DNA from: Mesorhizobium ciceri biovar biserrulae WSM1271
GTDB taxonomy: Bacteria; Pseudomonadota; Alphaproteobacteria; Rhizobiales; Rhizobiaceae
Length of the DNA stretch: 64,000 nucleotides
Direction of reading: 5' to 3'
NCBI RefSeq assembly: GCF_000185905.1
Contig: NC_014923.1
Coordinates: 2,255,501 to 2,319,500, forward strand
Under the pieces are notes generated by a model. It made no database searches. It was not told where the DNA came from and saw only the letters and a list, made by a program, of their open reading frames with translations. Each line of letters starts with the position of its first letter. Position 1 is the first letter of the stretch. A program made the position numbers and the translations under genes. Positions 36,790-44,199 of the stretch are shown here, one piece after another.

Positions 36790-38424
36790 GTGCAGCAGGC
36801 GTTGCAACTGCATCAGGCCGGGCGCCGGCAAGAGGCTGAGACGATCTACCGGCAGGTGCTGGCGCGTCAGCCCAAGCACGCGGCCGCGGCGCATTTCCTG
36901 GGACTGCTGCTCCACCAGACCGGGCGCAGCGAAGAAGGGCTGGATCTCATCGAACGGTCGGTGAGCCTGCAGCCGACGAATCCCGATTTCCTCAACAATT
37001 TCGGTACGGTGATGCGCGACCTCGGCCGCCCTGCTGCGGCCATCGATTTCTTCCGCGGCGCAGTGGATCTGCGGCCGGACCAACTCGCGGCGCGCGACAA
37101 TCTCGGCTCATCGCTGAAACAGGTCGGCCAGTTCGAAGAGGCCGAAGAGATTTATCGCGGCACGGTTGCACGCAACCCATTTCATGTGCGCGCCCGCATC
37201 GGGCTTGCCGAAACCCTGCAGGAAGCCGGGCGGCTGGATGAGGCGCTGGCTGCCTTCCGCGAAGCGCTGGCGATCCGACCCAAGGATGCCGACCTGCTGC
37301 ACGGGCTCGGCGTCGGGTTGATGGAAAAGGGCAAGCTCGACGAGGCGGCCGACCTGTTCCGGCAGGCGTTGGCGATCAACCCCGCCATGGCCACAGCCTG
37401 GCTGATGCTGACGCAGGTCAAGCGCCAGAAGGAGCGCGACAGCGAACTTGGGGGCATGGAAGCCCAGCATGCCAAGGCGCCGCAGGACAGCCTGGCGCGC
37501 ATGCAGCTGTCCTTCGGACTCGGCAAGGCGAATGACGATCTCAGGGATTATGGCCGGGCCTTCGACTATTTCGCCGAGGGCAATGCGATCCGCCGCAAAG
37601 GCATCGACTACGACCAGGCCAGGACGCGGGCCGAGTTCGAGGCGATGAAGGCCACCTTCGATGCCGGCTTCTTCGAGAAGCACAGGCCCAGCTCAATCAG
37701 CGACGACACGCCGATCTTCATCGTCGGCATGCCGCGTTCGGGCACGACGCTGGTCGAGCAGATCATCGCCAGCCATCCGCAGGTCTATGGCGCAGGCGAG
37801 CTCAGCATCTTGAAGAAGGCGGTCGGCAGGCAGTTCCCGGCGACCATGCCGGGTGGCTTCCCATGGGGCGTATCGGATACGGGCGATTCGGATTTTGCCG
37901 AGGCAGGCCAAGCCTATCTCGACATGCTCCATGCCCGCTATCCGAACATGCGCCACGTCACCGACAAAATGCCGGGCAACTTCCTGCTTGTCGGCTTCAT
38001 CCACATGATGATGCCGAAGGCCAGGATCATCCACTGCGCGCGCGATGCGGCGGCCACCTGCCTGTCGATCTACAAGGTGCATTTCCGCGGTGACAGCCAT
38101 CGCTATGGCTACGATCTCGGCGAGCTCGCCGACTTCCACAATCTCTACACCGACATCATGAAGCATTGGCACACGGTGCTGCCAGGCGTCGTGCACGATG
38201 TACGCTACGAGGATTTTGTCGCCGACCAGGAAGGCCAGACGCGGGCATTGATCGCCCATCTCGGCCTGCCCTGGGACGACGCGGCACTATCGTTCCACGA
38301 GACCGACCGACCGGTGCGCACGGCTTCAGCCGCACAGGTGCGCCAGCCGATGTATCAGGGGTCGGTCGATCTATGGAAGCGCTATGGTGACCGGCTGAAG
38401 CCGCTTCTGGACAGGCTGGATTAG
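36790..38424 (+). CDS. TPR-repeat sulfotransferase family protein
   Basis: The 544-residue protein has about five to six tetratricopeptide repeats (residues 1-210; for example HQAGRRQEAETIYRQVLARQPKHAAAAHFLGLLLHQTGR) and a C-terminal sulfotransferase domain. The PAPS P-loop IFIVGMPRSGTTLVEQIIASHP (about 310-330) and HCARDAAATCLSIYKVHF are seen. No ATG is available near the N-terminus; I use GTG 36790, but the frame is open to 36649 with Gly/Pro-rich sequence, so the true start may be further left or may have been lost at the junction with the EAL remnant. The acceptor is unknown. Confidence 0.85.
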   Translation: MQQALQLHQAGRRQEAETIYRQVLARQPKHAAAAHFLGLLLHQTGRSEEGLDLIERSVSLQPTNPDFLNNFGTVMRDLGRPAAAIDFFRGAVDLRPDQLAARDNLGSSLKQVGQFEEAEEIYRGTVARNPFHVRARIGLAETLQEAGRLDEALAAFREALAIRPKDADLLHGLGVGLMEKGKLDEAADLFRQALAINPAMATAWLMLTQVKRQKERDSELGGMEAQHAKAPQDSLARMQLSFGLGKANDDLRDYGRAFDYFAEGNAIRRKGIDYDQARTRAEFEAMKATFDAGFFEKHRPSSISDDTPIFIVGMPRSGTTLVEQIIASHPQVYGAGELSILKKAVGRQFPATMPGGFPWGVSDTGDSDFAEAGQAYLDMLHARYPNMRHVTDKMPGNFLLVGFIHMMMPKARIIHCARDAAATCLSIYKVHFRGDSHRYGYDLGELADFHNLYTDIMKHWHTVLPGVVHDVRYEDFVADQEGQTRALIAHLGLPWDDAALSFHETDRPVRTASAAQVRQPMYQGSVDLWKRYGDRLKPLLDRLD

Positions 38425-38476
38425 CGCAACGCTCTCTAGCTGATCGTGGCCTTAGAGATTGGCCTAAGCACCCGCG

Positions 38477-38534
38477 TCGTCACCCTAGGGTCTTCACGAC
38501 GGAGCTTCGCTCCTGCTTCGTCCTAGGATGACGA
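38477..38534. repeat. Dispersed palindromic repeat, family B
   Basis: Outer arms TCGTCACCCTAGG and CCTAGGATGACGA (12 of 13 complementary) enclose a 32-base centre containing the hairpin GGAGC-TTC-GCTCC. It lies 52 bp past the TPR-sulfotransferase stop. From memory, CCTAGGATGACGA-bounded elements are common between genes in Mesorhizobium. Confidence 0.6.
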
Positions 38535-38569
38535 AGCTGAGGGGCTTCTGCCAATCTGCTACCGGCTGC

Positions 38570-38923
38570 TCAAAGCTCTATGAATGGCGTGAAGCCACCG
38601 AAGATCATGCGCTTCCCGTCGAACGGCATGTCCGCCCAATCGGCCTTCAGGCGCGGATCTGCCATCACTTTGGCCATGACGGCATCGCGGCTCTCCCGCG
38701 ACTCATAGACGGCCCAGGCGAAGACGACGATCTCGTCGTCCTTGGCCTGCACGGCGCGCGGGAACGAAGTGACCTCGCCATAGGGCACGTCGTCGCCGAT
38801 GCATTCGACATAGGCGAGCGCGCCGTGTTCCTTCCATATAGGGCCTGCGAGATTGGCCAGCCTCTTGTAGTCATCGAGATTTGCCTTGGGCACGGCAAGC
38901 ACGAAGCCATCGACATAGGACAT
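38570..38923 (-). CDS. DUF1428 domain-containing protein
   Basis: The 117-residue protein is of the DUF1428 (YbaA) family, with MSYVDGFVLAVPKANLDDYKRLANLAGPIWKEHGALAYVECIGDD, FPRAVQAKDDEIVVFAWAVYESRESRDAVMAKVMADPRL and MPFDGKRMIFGGF. It is a dimeric alpha-beta barrel related to the antibiotic monooxygenase/YCII folds; its function is unknown. It is followed on the same strand by a VOC protein; such small proteins often form neighbouring sets with sigma factors, but none is seen here. Confidence 0.9.
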   Translation of the reverse strand: MSYVDGFVLAVPKANLDDYKRLANLAGPIWKEHGALAYVECIGDDVPYGEVTSFPRAVQAKDDEIVVFAWAVYESRESRDAVMAKVMADPRLKADWADMPFDGKRMIFGGFTPFIEL

Positions 38924-38997
38924 TGTGGGTCTCCTCCTGGAAGTTCACAATCCCTCACCGACGCCAGCCGGTGAGGGACTTCGCCATTGGCGATAGA

Positions 38998-39426
38998 TCA
39001 GGCTTTCTTGACCGGCGCATTCATCGCCCATTCGACGCCGAACGGGTCGCGCATATTGCCCCACTGGTCACCCCAGAACATGATCTGGAGCGGCACGGCG
39101 ACTTCGCAGCCGGCATCGACGGCGCGCTTCCACCAGGCTTCGATGTCGTCGCTGCCGAGGTGAAGCTGCATGGTGTAACCCTGCGGCTTGACGGCAGGCA
39201 TGCCGTTTTCGGGATAGAAGTCGGAGAGCATCAGCGTCGAGCCGTTGATGTGGAGGTGGATGTGCATGGTGCGGCCTTTTTCGTCCGCCGGATAGGCAAA
39301 GACCTGCTCGGCACCAAAGGCCTTCTTGTAGAATTCGGCAGCCTTGAAGGCGCCATCCAGCTGCAGATAGGGGGTCAATCCGCCGAGCACTTTGGCCGCG
39401 GGCTGAACGGGGGTCTGATCGGTCAT
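38998..39426 (-). CDS. VOC-family (PhnB-like glyoxalase) protein
   Basis: The 142-residue vicinal-oxygen-chelate fold protein is of the PhnB/YjdN type. It contains LTPYLQLDGAFKAAEFYKKAFGAEQVFAYPADEKGRTMHIHLHINGSTLMLSDFYPENG and the C-terminal VPLQIMFWGDQWGNMRDPFGVEWAM. Likely metal ligands are His and Glu, but some PhnB-like members bind none. ATG 39426 follows AGAGGAACAACAG. It lies 74 bp upstream of the DUF1428 gene. Confidence 0.88.
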   Translation of the reverse strand: MTDQTPVQPAAKVLGGLTPYLQLDGAFKAAEFYKKAFGAEQVFAYPADEKGRTMHIHLHINGSTLMLSDFYPENGMPAVKPQGYTMQLHLGSDDIEAWWKRAVDAGCEVAVPLQIMFWGDQWGNMRDPFGVEWAMNAPVKKA

Positions 39427-39663
39427 CTGTTGTTCCTCTTTGCGTTTGGCCTTGCGAGCCAAAGGACGGATGAGGTGCCGGCGGTCCTACATGGCCGGCA
39501 GATTTTTTTGACCGACCGGCCCTGGACAGGCCACGCAGCCGCAGTTGGACGAGAGGCGTGAAACGAACTTGCGTCGACCGCGCCCAATCAGAGCGCAATT
39601 CTCTCGGCTCGCAGGCTAGAACAGATGGATCAGGCGAACGCCTCTTCAAATCCTGGGACGACA

Positions 39664-40278
39664 ATGATCCTCTACTATCAGACCCACTCACCCTTCGCGC
39701 GCAAGGCGCTCGTCTTCGCCCACGAGGTTGGCATTGCCGATCGGCTGGAGGTCATTCATCACGAGACCAGTCCGACCTTGCGCAATGCCCGCGTCTACGC
39801 CGAAAACCCGCTCGGCAAAGTGCCGGTGCTGTTGCGGCCCGACGCGTCGCCGATCTTCGATTCCGATGTCATCTGCGCCTATCTCGACACGCTGCATGAC
39901 GGTCGCAAGCTGCTGCCGCAGGACGGCGAGGCGCGCTGGCAGGCATTGCGGTTGCAGGCGGTCGCCCAGGGCCTGGCGCAGACGGGTATAGCCTTGCGCT
40001 GGGAGACGGAAAGGAGACCCGAAAAGTTGCGCTATGGTGCTCTCGCCGACGGATACCGGAAAAAGATCGAGGCGAGCTACGACTGGATCGAGAGCACGCT
40101 GGACGACGAGGCGCCGCTCCATATCGGCCACATCGCCTTGGCCACCACGCTGTCCTGGATGGCGTTCCGTCACCTTCCGCCTTTTCGCTCACGGGCACTG
40201 CTGACGCGCTGGTTCGAGGCTTTCGAAAAACGCGTATCGATGCAGGCGACGCCGCTTTCGGGCGATACGCATGACTGA
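39664..40278 (+). CDS. Glutathione S-transferase family protein
   Basis: The 204-residue protein has an N-terminal thioredoxin-like domain with MILYYQTHSPFARKALVFAHEVG, NPLGKVPVL (cis-Pro) and IFDSDVICAYLD, followed by an all-helical C-terminal domain. The SPFARK segment places a Ser at the usual glutathione-activating position. ATG 39664 follows TGGGACGACA; the upstream in-frame ATG at 39625 is less likely. The role (detoxification, thiol transfer) is by family. Confidence 0.88.
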   Translation: MILYYQTHSPFARKALVFAHEVGIADRLEVIHHETSPTLRNARVYAENPLGKVPVLLRPDASPIFDSDVICAYLDTLHDGRKLLPQDGEARWQALRLQAVAQGLAQTGIALRWETERRPEKLRYGALADGYRKKIEASYDWIESTLDDEAPLHIGHIALATTLSWMAFRHLPPFRSRALLTRWFEAFEKRVSMQATPLSGDTHD

Positions 40279-40294
40279 CTGGCGCCCCGCGAGG

Positions 40295-40453
40295 TCAGGG
40301 GCGGCGGCCGTTTTGCGCATCGAAGACGTCCGGAAACCCGATATCCTTGCGCAGCGAGGCAGGCAGTGAACGCAGGACGCGTTCGCTGCGGTGACGAGCG
40401 CGCGCTGCCGCATACCGGGTTGCGATGCGACCGATGGACGAAAGAACCGACAT
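40295..40453 (-). CDS. Small DUF1127-type arginine-rich protein
   Basis: The 52-residue ORF begins at ATG 40453 behind AGGGAGAATTATC, a strong ribosome-binding site. It reads MSVLSSIGRIATRYAAARAR, then HRSERVLRSLPASLRKDIGF and PDVFDAQNGRRP. The Arg-rich amphipathic start followed by L-x-x-L-P-x-x-x-x-K-D-I-G is the DUF1127 pattern. In Agrobacterium and Rhodobacter such proteins bind RNA and affect phosphate or carbon metabolism. The GST gene converges on it. Confidence 0.75.
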   Translation of the reverse strand: MSVLSSIGRIATRYAAARARHRSERVLRSLPASLRKDIGFPDVFDAQNGRRP

Positions 40454-40518
40454 GATAATTCTCCCTGGGTTGGGCCGGCATCATCGTGTCGGCATCCCAA
40501 GGACGCGACGGGCTGAGG

Positions 40519-40896
40519 CTATCCGACAGACCGCCGAGATTTTTTTATCGCTAGCTCCGCAGCCTGCTTGAAGCGGGTTGTTGCTAACGCGATTACTTCA
40601 GGCCGCGGTTGTAGACGTTCGATTGTTTCAAGATCGGCCTTCTTCGCCTCTCCCTCTACGGCGAGGTCGTAGCTCGCCTGCATATTCATCCAGAACTGCG
40701 GCGTGGTTCCGAAGAACTTCGCAAGGCGCAAAGCGGTGTCGGGCGTTACCGGTGTCGTCTCGCTGGCCAGGCGCTCGATGCGTGTGCGGGGCACATGCAG
40801 CTTTTTGGCCAGCGTGTAAGGCTTCAGATTGAGCGGCACGAGATATTCCTCACGGAGAATTTCTCCGGGATGGATAGGTGGGTTGATGTTCAGCAT
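40519..40896 (-). CDS. higA: HigA-family antitoxin
   Basis: The 125-residue antitoxin has an XRE-type helix-turn-helix: INPPIHPGEILREEYLVPLNLKPYTLAKKLHVPRTRIERLASETTPVTPDTALRLAKFFGTTPQFWMNMQ is the HigA/VapI signature. The C-terminus has an added basic tail (LAIKKSRRS). It lies 12 bp downstream of the higB remnant, in the usual toxin-first order of higBA. As the toxin is broken, this is probably an orphan that may still bind its own promoter. Confidence 0.92.
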   Translation of the reverse strand: MLNINPPIHPGEILREEYLVPLNLKPYTLAKKLHVPRTRIERLASETTPVTPDTALRLAKFFGTTPQFWMNMQASYDLAVEGEAKKADLETIERLQPRPEVIALATTRFKQAAELAIKKSRRSVG

Positions 40897-40908
40897 TTTG
40901 AACCCTCT

Positions 40909-41187
40909 TCAATGATAGTCGGTGATTTCAACATCCTCCGCTTGCCCTTCCACCCACCAAAGCAGACGCGGAATTGATCGTTGATGCGGATCGAATGCTG
41001 GCCCGCACGGTTACCTTTCAGCGGCTCAAGCCTGTTGCCGGGAGGTCTTCAGATCCGACAGTTCGGCGGCGTTGTCGATCATGAACAGCTTCCGCTGGGC
41101 TGAGCGGACAAGGTCCGATGGGAAGCCCTTCGGAGCCTTGCCGTTCGAAACGGCTTCGCTGGTCTTGTCTTTGAAGGAGCGTATCAT
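40909..41187 (-). pseudogene. higB: Frameshifted HigB (RelE-type) toxin gene
   Basis: The first part reads normally from ATG 41187 (MIRSFKDKTSEAVSNGKAPKGFPSD ... ELSDLKT) but meets a TGA ten codons after the conserved SDLK, at about 41026. In another frame the expected rest of HigB follows: PPGNRLEPLKGNRAGQHSIRINDQFRVCF, and then, after a second shift at about 40961, VEGQAEDVEITDYH and stop at 40909. Two bases seem to be lost near 41046 and one near 40961, so the net loss is three. As read, the toxin would be a fragment of about 53 residues without its catalytic C-terminal half. Sequencing error is possible but needs two events. Confidence 0.85.
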
Positions 41188-41315
41188 CTTGTCGACCCGA
41201 GTGGCGTACCATGGCATGATACGCTTCGGAAGTCAAGAAGACGTCTCGTAACATGATACGAAACTCCGGCCTGCGCTCGACAGGCCGGAACTTCATCGGC
41301 AGTTTTGTTCACCGA

Positions 41316-42842
41316 TTAGCCAGCGCCCTCCGCCACCGAGCGGAAGAAATCCTCTGGGTCTTCGACTTCGGTCAGCCGCCGTTTCTCGATCAGCCAGAAG
41401 CGGTTGCCGATGGCGCGGATGAAGGAGCGGTCGTGCGAGGCGAGCACACAGCTTGCCTGATGTGCCAGCAGTTCCGCTTCCAGGGCTTCCTGGCCGTCAA
41501 TGTCGAGATGGTTGGTCGGCTCGTCCAGCAGATAGAAGTTGGGATTGGCGAGCCTCAGCGCCAGCATCATCAGCCGCGCCTTCTGGCCGCCGGACAGCGC
41601 ACCGATCTTTTTCTCCTGCATCTCGATGACCACGCCGGCGCCTGCCAGCAGCGAGCGGGCACGCTGCTCGCCGACATCGTAGCGGCGCGAGACCAGCATC
41701 AGCGGCGTGTCGTCGCCGCTGATGCCCGACAGCGCCTGGTCGCTGTAGCCTAGCACCGTCGACGGCGTCACCTTCACATTCGGCACCGTGTCCGGTTCGA
41801 CAATGGCATTGCGGATCAGGGTGACGAAGCGCGACTTGCCGACGCCGTTGCGGCCGAGCAGCACGATGCGGTCGCCCTGGCAGATATGGCGCTTGCCGGT
41901 TCGAAACAGCGGGGTGCCGTCGGGTGTTTCCACAGCCGCGTCGTCGAGCGTGATCAGCACCTTGGCGTGGGTGCCGCGATTGGCCAGTTTTATGGCACCC
42001 GCCGACTTTTCGCGGTGCGCCGGTGCGGCCGCTTCTTCCAGTTTTTCGGCCCGCAGGTTGAGCTGCTTGGTCTTCACCGTCAAAAGGTCGCTGCCCGAAT
42101 TGATGCCGATGTTGTTGAGCTTGGCCGCCTGCCGGCGCAATTGCTGCGCCGCCTTCATGTCGCGCTGGAACTTGCGCTCGGTCGAGGCGTCGACGTCGTC
42201 GAGCGCCTGTCTTGCGCGGGAGTAGGGCAGGGCAAACACCGGCGACTGTTCCGGGCGCAGGAATAGGGTCCGGTTGGTGGTGGCGTCGAGGAAGGCGCGG
42301 TCGTGGCTGGCGATGACGACGGGCACCTCGCGCGGCAGCGTGTTCAGCCAGGTTTCGAGCTGGCTGATGCGGACAAGGTCGAGATGGTTGGTCGGCTCGT
42401 CGAGCAACAGCACGTCCGGATCGGTGACCCAGACGCGTGCGATTAGCGCAAGCCTCTGCCAGCCGCCACTCAGCGCCTGCATTGGCCGCTCGCGCATCGG
42501 CTCGGGCACGTCGAGTGAATCCAGAACCACGTCGACACGCCACATCTCGCTTTCGGCCTGCTCGGACGGCAAGGCATCCGCCACCACCTGCCGGAACGTA
42601 CGGGTGAGAAGGGCCTGGGCAACCGACTGTTCGACATGACCGACGCGCAGGCCGCGCGTGCGGGTGATGTCACCGGAGGTCGGCTCAATCCCGCCGGTCA
42701 GACATTTCAGCAAAGTCGACTTGCCGCGGCCATTGGCGGCGACAATGCCGAGCCGGTCGCCGGTGCCGATGGTGAGGTCGAGATTGGCAAACAGCGACGC
42801 ACTCATGGTGACGCCGAGGGATTTGAGGCTGATCAGGGCCAT
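41316..42842 (-). CDS. ABC-F family ATPase (ribosome-associated, possible antibiotic resistance)
   Basis: The 508-residue protein has two ABC domains and no membrane segments. Domain 1 has Walker A VAANGRGKST, signature ALSGGWQ and Walker B VLLLDEPTNHLD; domain 2 has Walker A LLGRNGVGKSR, signature ALSGGQKARL and Walker B FYLLDEPTNHLD. The linker between them (about residues 210-300) is Arg/Lys-rich and helical, as in the P-site tRNA-interaction motif of ABC-F factors. The family includes EttA/Uup and antibiotic-resistance proteins (Vga, Msr, Optr). A roughly 240-base leader with a short ORF precedes it, an arrangement known from drug-inducible ABC-F genes. Confidence 0.9.
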   Translation of the reverse strand: MALISLKSLGVTMSASLFANLDLTIGTGDRLGIVAANGRGKSTLLKCLTGGIEPTSGDITRTRGLRVGHVEQSVAQALLTRTFRQVVADALPSEQAESEMWRVDVVLDSLDVPEPMRERPMQALSGGWQRLALIARVWVTDPDVLLLDEPTNHLDLVRISQLETWLNTLPREVPVVIASHDRAFLDATTNRTLFLRPEQSPVFALPYSRARQALDDVDASTERKFQRDMKAAQQLRRQAAKLNNIGINSGSDLLTVKTKQLNLRAEKLEEAAAPAHREKSAGAIKLANRGTHAKVLITLDDAAVETPDGTPLFRTGKRHICQGDRIVLLGRNGVGKSRFVTLIRNAIVEPDTVPNVKVTPSTVLGYSDQALSGISGDDTPLMLVSRRYDVGEQRARSLLAGAGVVIEMQEKKIGALSGGQKARLMMLALRLANPNFYLLDEPTNHLDIDGQEALEAELLAHQASCVLASHDRSFIRAIGNRFWLIEKRRLTEVEDPEDFFRSVAEGAG

Positions 42843-42977
42843 TTTGATTTCTCTGGTCTTGCCGGAGACTACTCCGGTCCACTTTGACGGTGCGCTTTCC
42901 GGCCATCAGGCTCGGCATTACGCACCACGAAGGGCAGACCAAAAAATCGAAGCGGGAAAAACCCGGACCGTCCCTGG
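42842..42977 (-). promoter_or_regulatory. Candidate attenuator region of the ABC-F gene
   Basis: Between the leader-ORF stop and the ABC-F start lie several elements. A 4-bp hairpin CGGG-TTTTT-CCCG (42953-42965) is followed by CTTCGATTTTTT. A long-range pair joins GGGCTGACCA (42975-42984) with TGGTCTGCCC (42932-42941; 9 of 10). A perfect CCGGAG-TAGT-CTCCGG hairpin (42862-42877) lies 19 bases before the ABC-F ATG. The long-range pair shares 42981-42984 with the hairpin inside the leader ORF, so the two cannot form at once. Confidence 0.5.
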
Positions 42978-43049
42978 TCAGCCCTGCAAGCTAGCTCGCA
43001 GGGCAGAAATCGGGCCACGCTGACGATGGTGACGAGAAAAATCAAACAC
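42978..43049 (-). CDS. Putative leader peptide (23 residues) upstream of the ABC-F gene
   Basis: GTG 43049 follows AAAGGAGGGCTCAC, the strongest ribosome-binding site in this area, and opens a 23-codon frame (MFDFSRHHRQ..., ending ...RASLQG) closed by TGA. It starts about 30 bases after a predicted transcription start. A hairpin, GCCCTGC(G)AGCT / AGCT(T)GCAGGGC at 42981-43004, covers its last codons. It is too short to be a normal protein; the placement suggests a stalling leader for ABC-F induction. This is inferred from layout only. Confidence 0.5.
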   Translation of the reverse strand: MFDFSRHHRQRGPISALRASLQG

Positions 43050-43087
43050 GTGAGCCCTCCTTTCGAGACGTTCGAGTGTGGGGAGCG

Positions 43088-43115
43088 ATTACACCAAAGG
43101 CGGGGCGGATGGCAA
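43088..43115 (-). promoter_or_regulatory. Predicted promoter of the ABC-F transcript
   Basis: On the minus strand TTGCCA (43115-43110) and TGTAAT (43093-43088) are separated by 16 bases, close to sigma-70 -35 and -10 elements. Transcription would start near 43080, giving a leader of about 240 bases before the ABC-F ATG. Confidence 0.45.
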
Positions 43116-43137
43116 GTAGATGCTCTGCGGGCAGGCC

Positions 43138-43677
43138 TTAATCTCGCGGGCGGATTACCCAGTCACCCTTAGTTCGCTGGATTTCCTGCGGTGTCAGGAA
43201 GTGAAACTCCATCAGGATCGGTTCTTCCGGTCCCTTGAAGAAATGAAGCTCGGCGTGGGGGAGCACGAGCCGGCGGACAGTTTCAGATACGCTTTCCACC
43301 TTATATTCCTCGGCTTGCAGTCCTAGACCTGCGAGGAGCGTCCTGGCGGCCGAAATCGTCATTGCCGGGCCAAAGCCATCGAGATCGATTTGGCTGTTGC
43401 CGCTCCATTTCAAAGGCAAAGGCTTGGGGACATCAGGCATGTGCCAAAGTTTGATGCTGATGCGATGGACGCGTGCTCGATTGCGCCTGGTCAAAATGTC
43501 GATTTCCAGATCGCCATAACCTAGAAGAAAGCCGCACGGCTGATCCTGATAGACATATAGCCATTTAGGAAAGCCAAGATGTTTCTGGACCCGACCGAGA
43601 TCAGCTCCGGCCCGCAAAGGCGTGTCCTTGCTGCCTAAGATTAGGGGGAGGATATGGAGTTTGCCTCGCTGTCGCAT
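43138..43677 (-). CDS. Hypothetical protein
   Basis: The 179-residue protein has no signal peptide or membrane segment. Features are a basic N-terminus, W-L-Y-V-Y-Q-D-Q-P-C-G-F-L-L-G-Y-G-D-L-E-I-D-I-L-T in the first third, and an acidic / aromatic C-terminal half (HAELHFFKGPEEPILMEFHFLTPQEI). It looks like a small alpha/beta protein of the sort found as immunity proteins, but I recognise no family. It sits just before the ABC-F promoter and shares direction with it. Confidence 0.65.
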   Translation of the reverse strand: MRQRGKLHILPLILGSKDTPLRAGADLGRVQKHLGFPKWLYVYQDQPCGFLLGYGDLEIDILTRRNRARVHRISIKLWHMPDVPKPLPLKWSGNSQIDLDGFGPAMTISAARTLLAGLGLQAEEYKVESVSETVRRLVLPHAELHFFKGPEEPILMEFHFLTPQEIQRTKGDWVIRPRD

Positions 43678-43800
43678 CGATCAAACCTTGGTTGGCTGGA
43701 TATCCCGTCGCGGGAGCATATTCCGCCTGCCCTGACCATTGTGCTACCCAGCTGATTGGGCCCAGCGGATTAATTGAGCTTCACAGGTCAAGGGGCCGGA

Positions 43801-44139
43801 TCAGACAGGTCTCAAGTAGCCGCCGCTTAGTCCATATTCTTTGTTGAGATCGAGTAGGAAATGCCCGAACACCGCGCTTCTGCCGAGATCGACAACGATC
43901 ACAAGCAGGGCGTTGAACCTGCCGGTGCCAATCAAAACTTGATCAAACCGGTTTTGAACGTCCCGGTAAACATAATGGACGTCGTTCAAATAGGGCACGC
44001 CGACTTCGTCCAGATTTAGCGCGTCGACATAGGACCATATGTCTACGACAGCATTCGCCGTCGCGGTGATATTCGTCATCGGCTCGGCAAAGCAAGCCTT
44101 GAACTCCTCTTCATCAAGTCTGCGAACGACGACCATCAC
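43801..44139 (-). CDS. Hypothetical protein
   Basis: The 112-residue protein, MMVVVRRLDEEEFKACFAEP..., has a central segment VHYVYRDVQNRFDQVLIGTGRFNALLVIVVDLGRSAVFGHFLLDLNKEYGL that alternates strand and helix. There is no signal peptide. It is not a family I recognise with certainty; the pattern may be an immunity-like or toxin-associated protein. It lies 124 bp upstream of the 43138 gene on the same strand, just downstream of uvrB. Confidence 0.65.
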   Translation of the reverse strand: MMVVVRRLDEEEFKACFAEPMTNITATANAVVDIWSYVDALNLDEVGVPYLNDVHYVYRDVQNRFDQVLIGTGRFNALLVIVVDLGRSAVFGHFLLDLNKEYGLSGGYLRPV

Positions 44140-44199
44140 TCATTCTAAGCGGCGGCATCTGAAATCCGCAACCGATCGCAGGCTCGATGCTGCAGCTTC

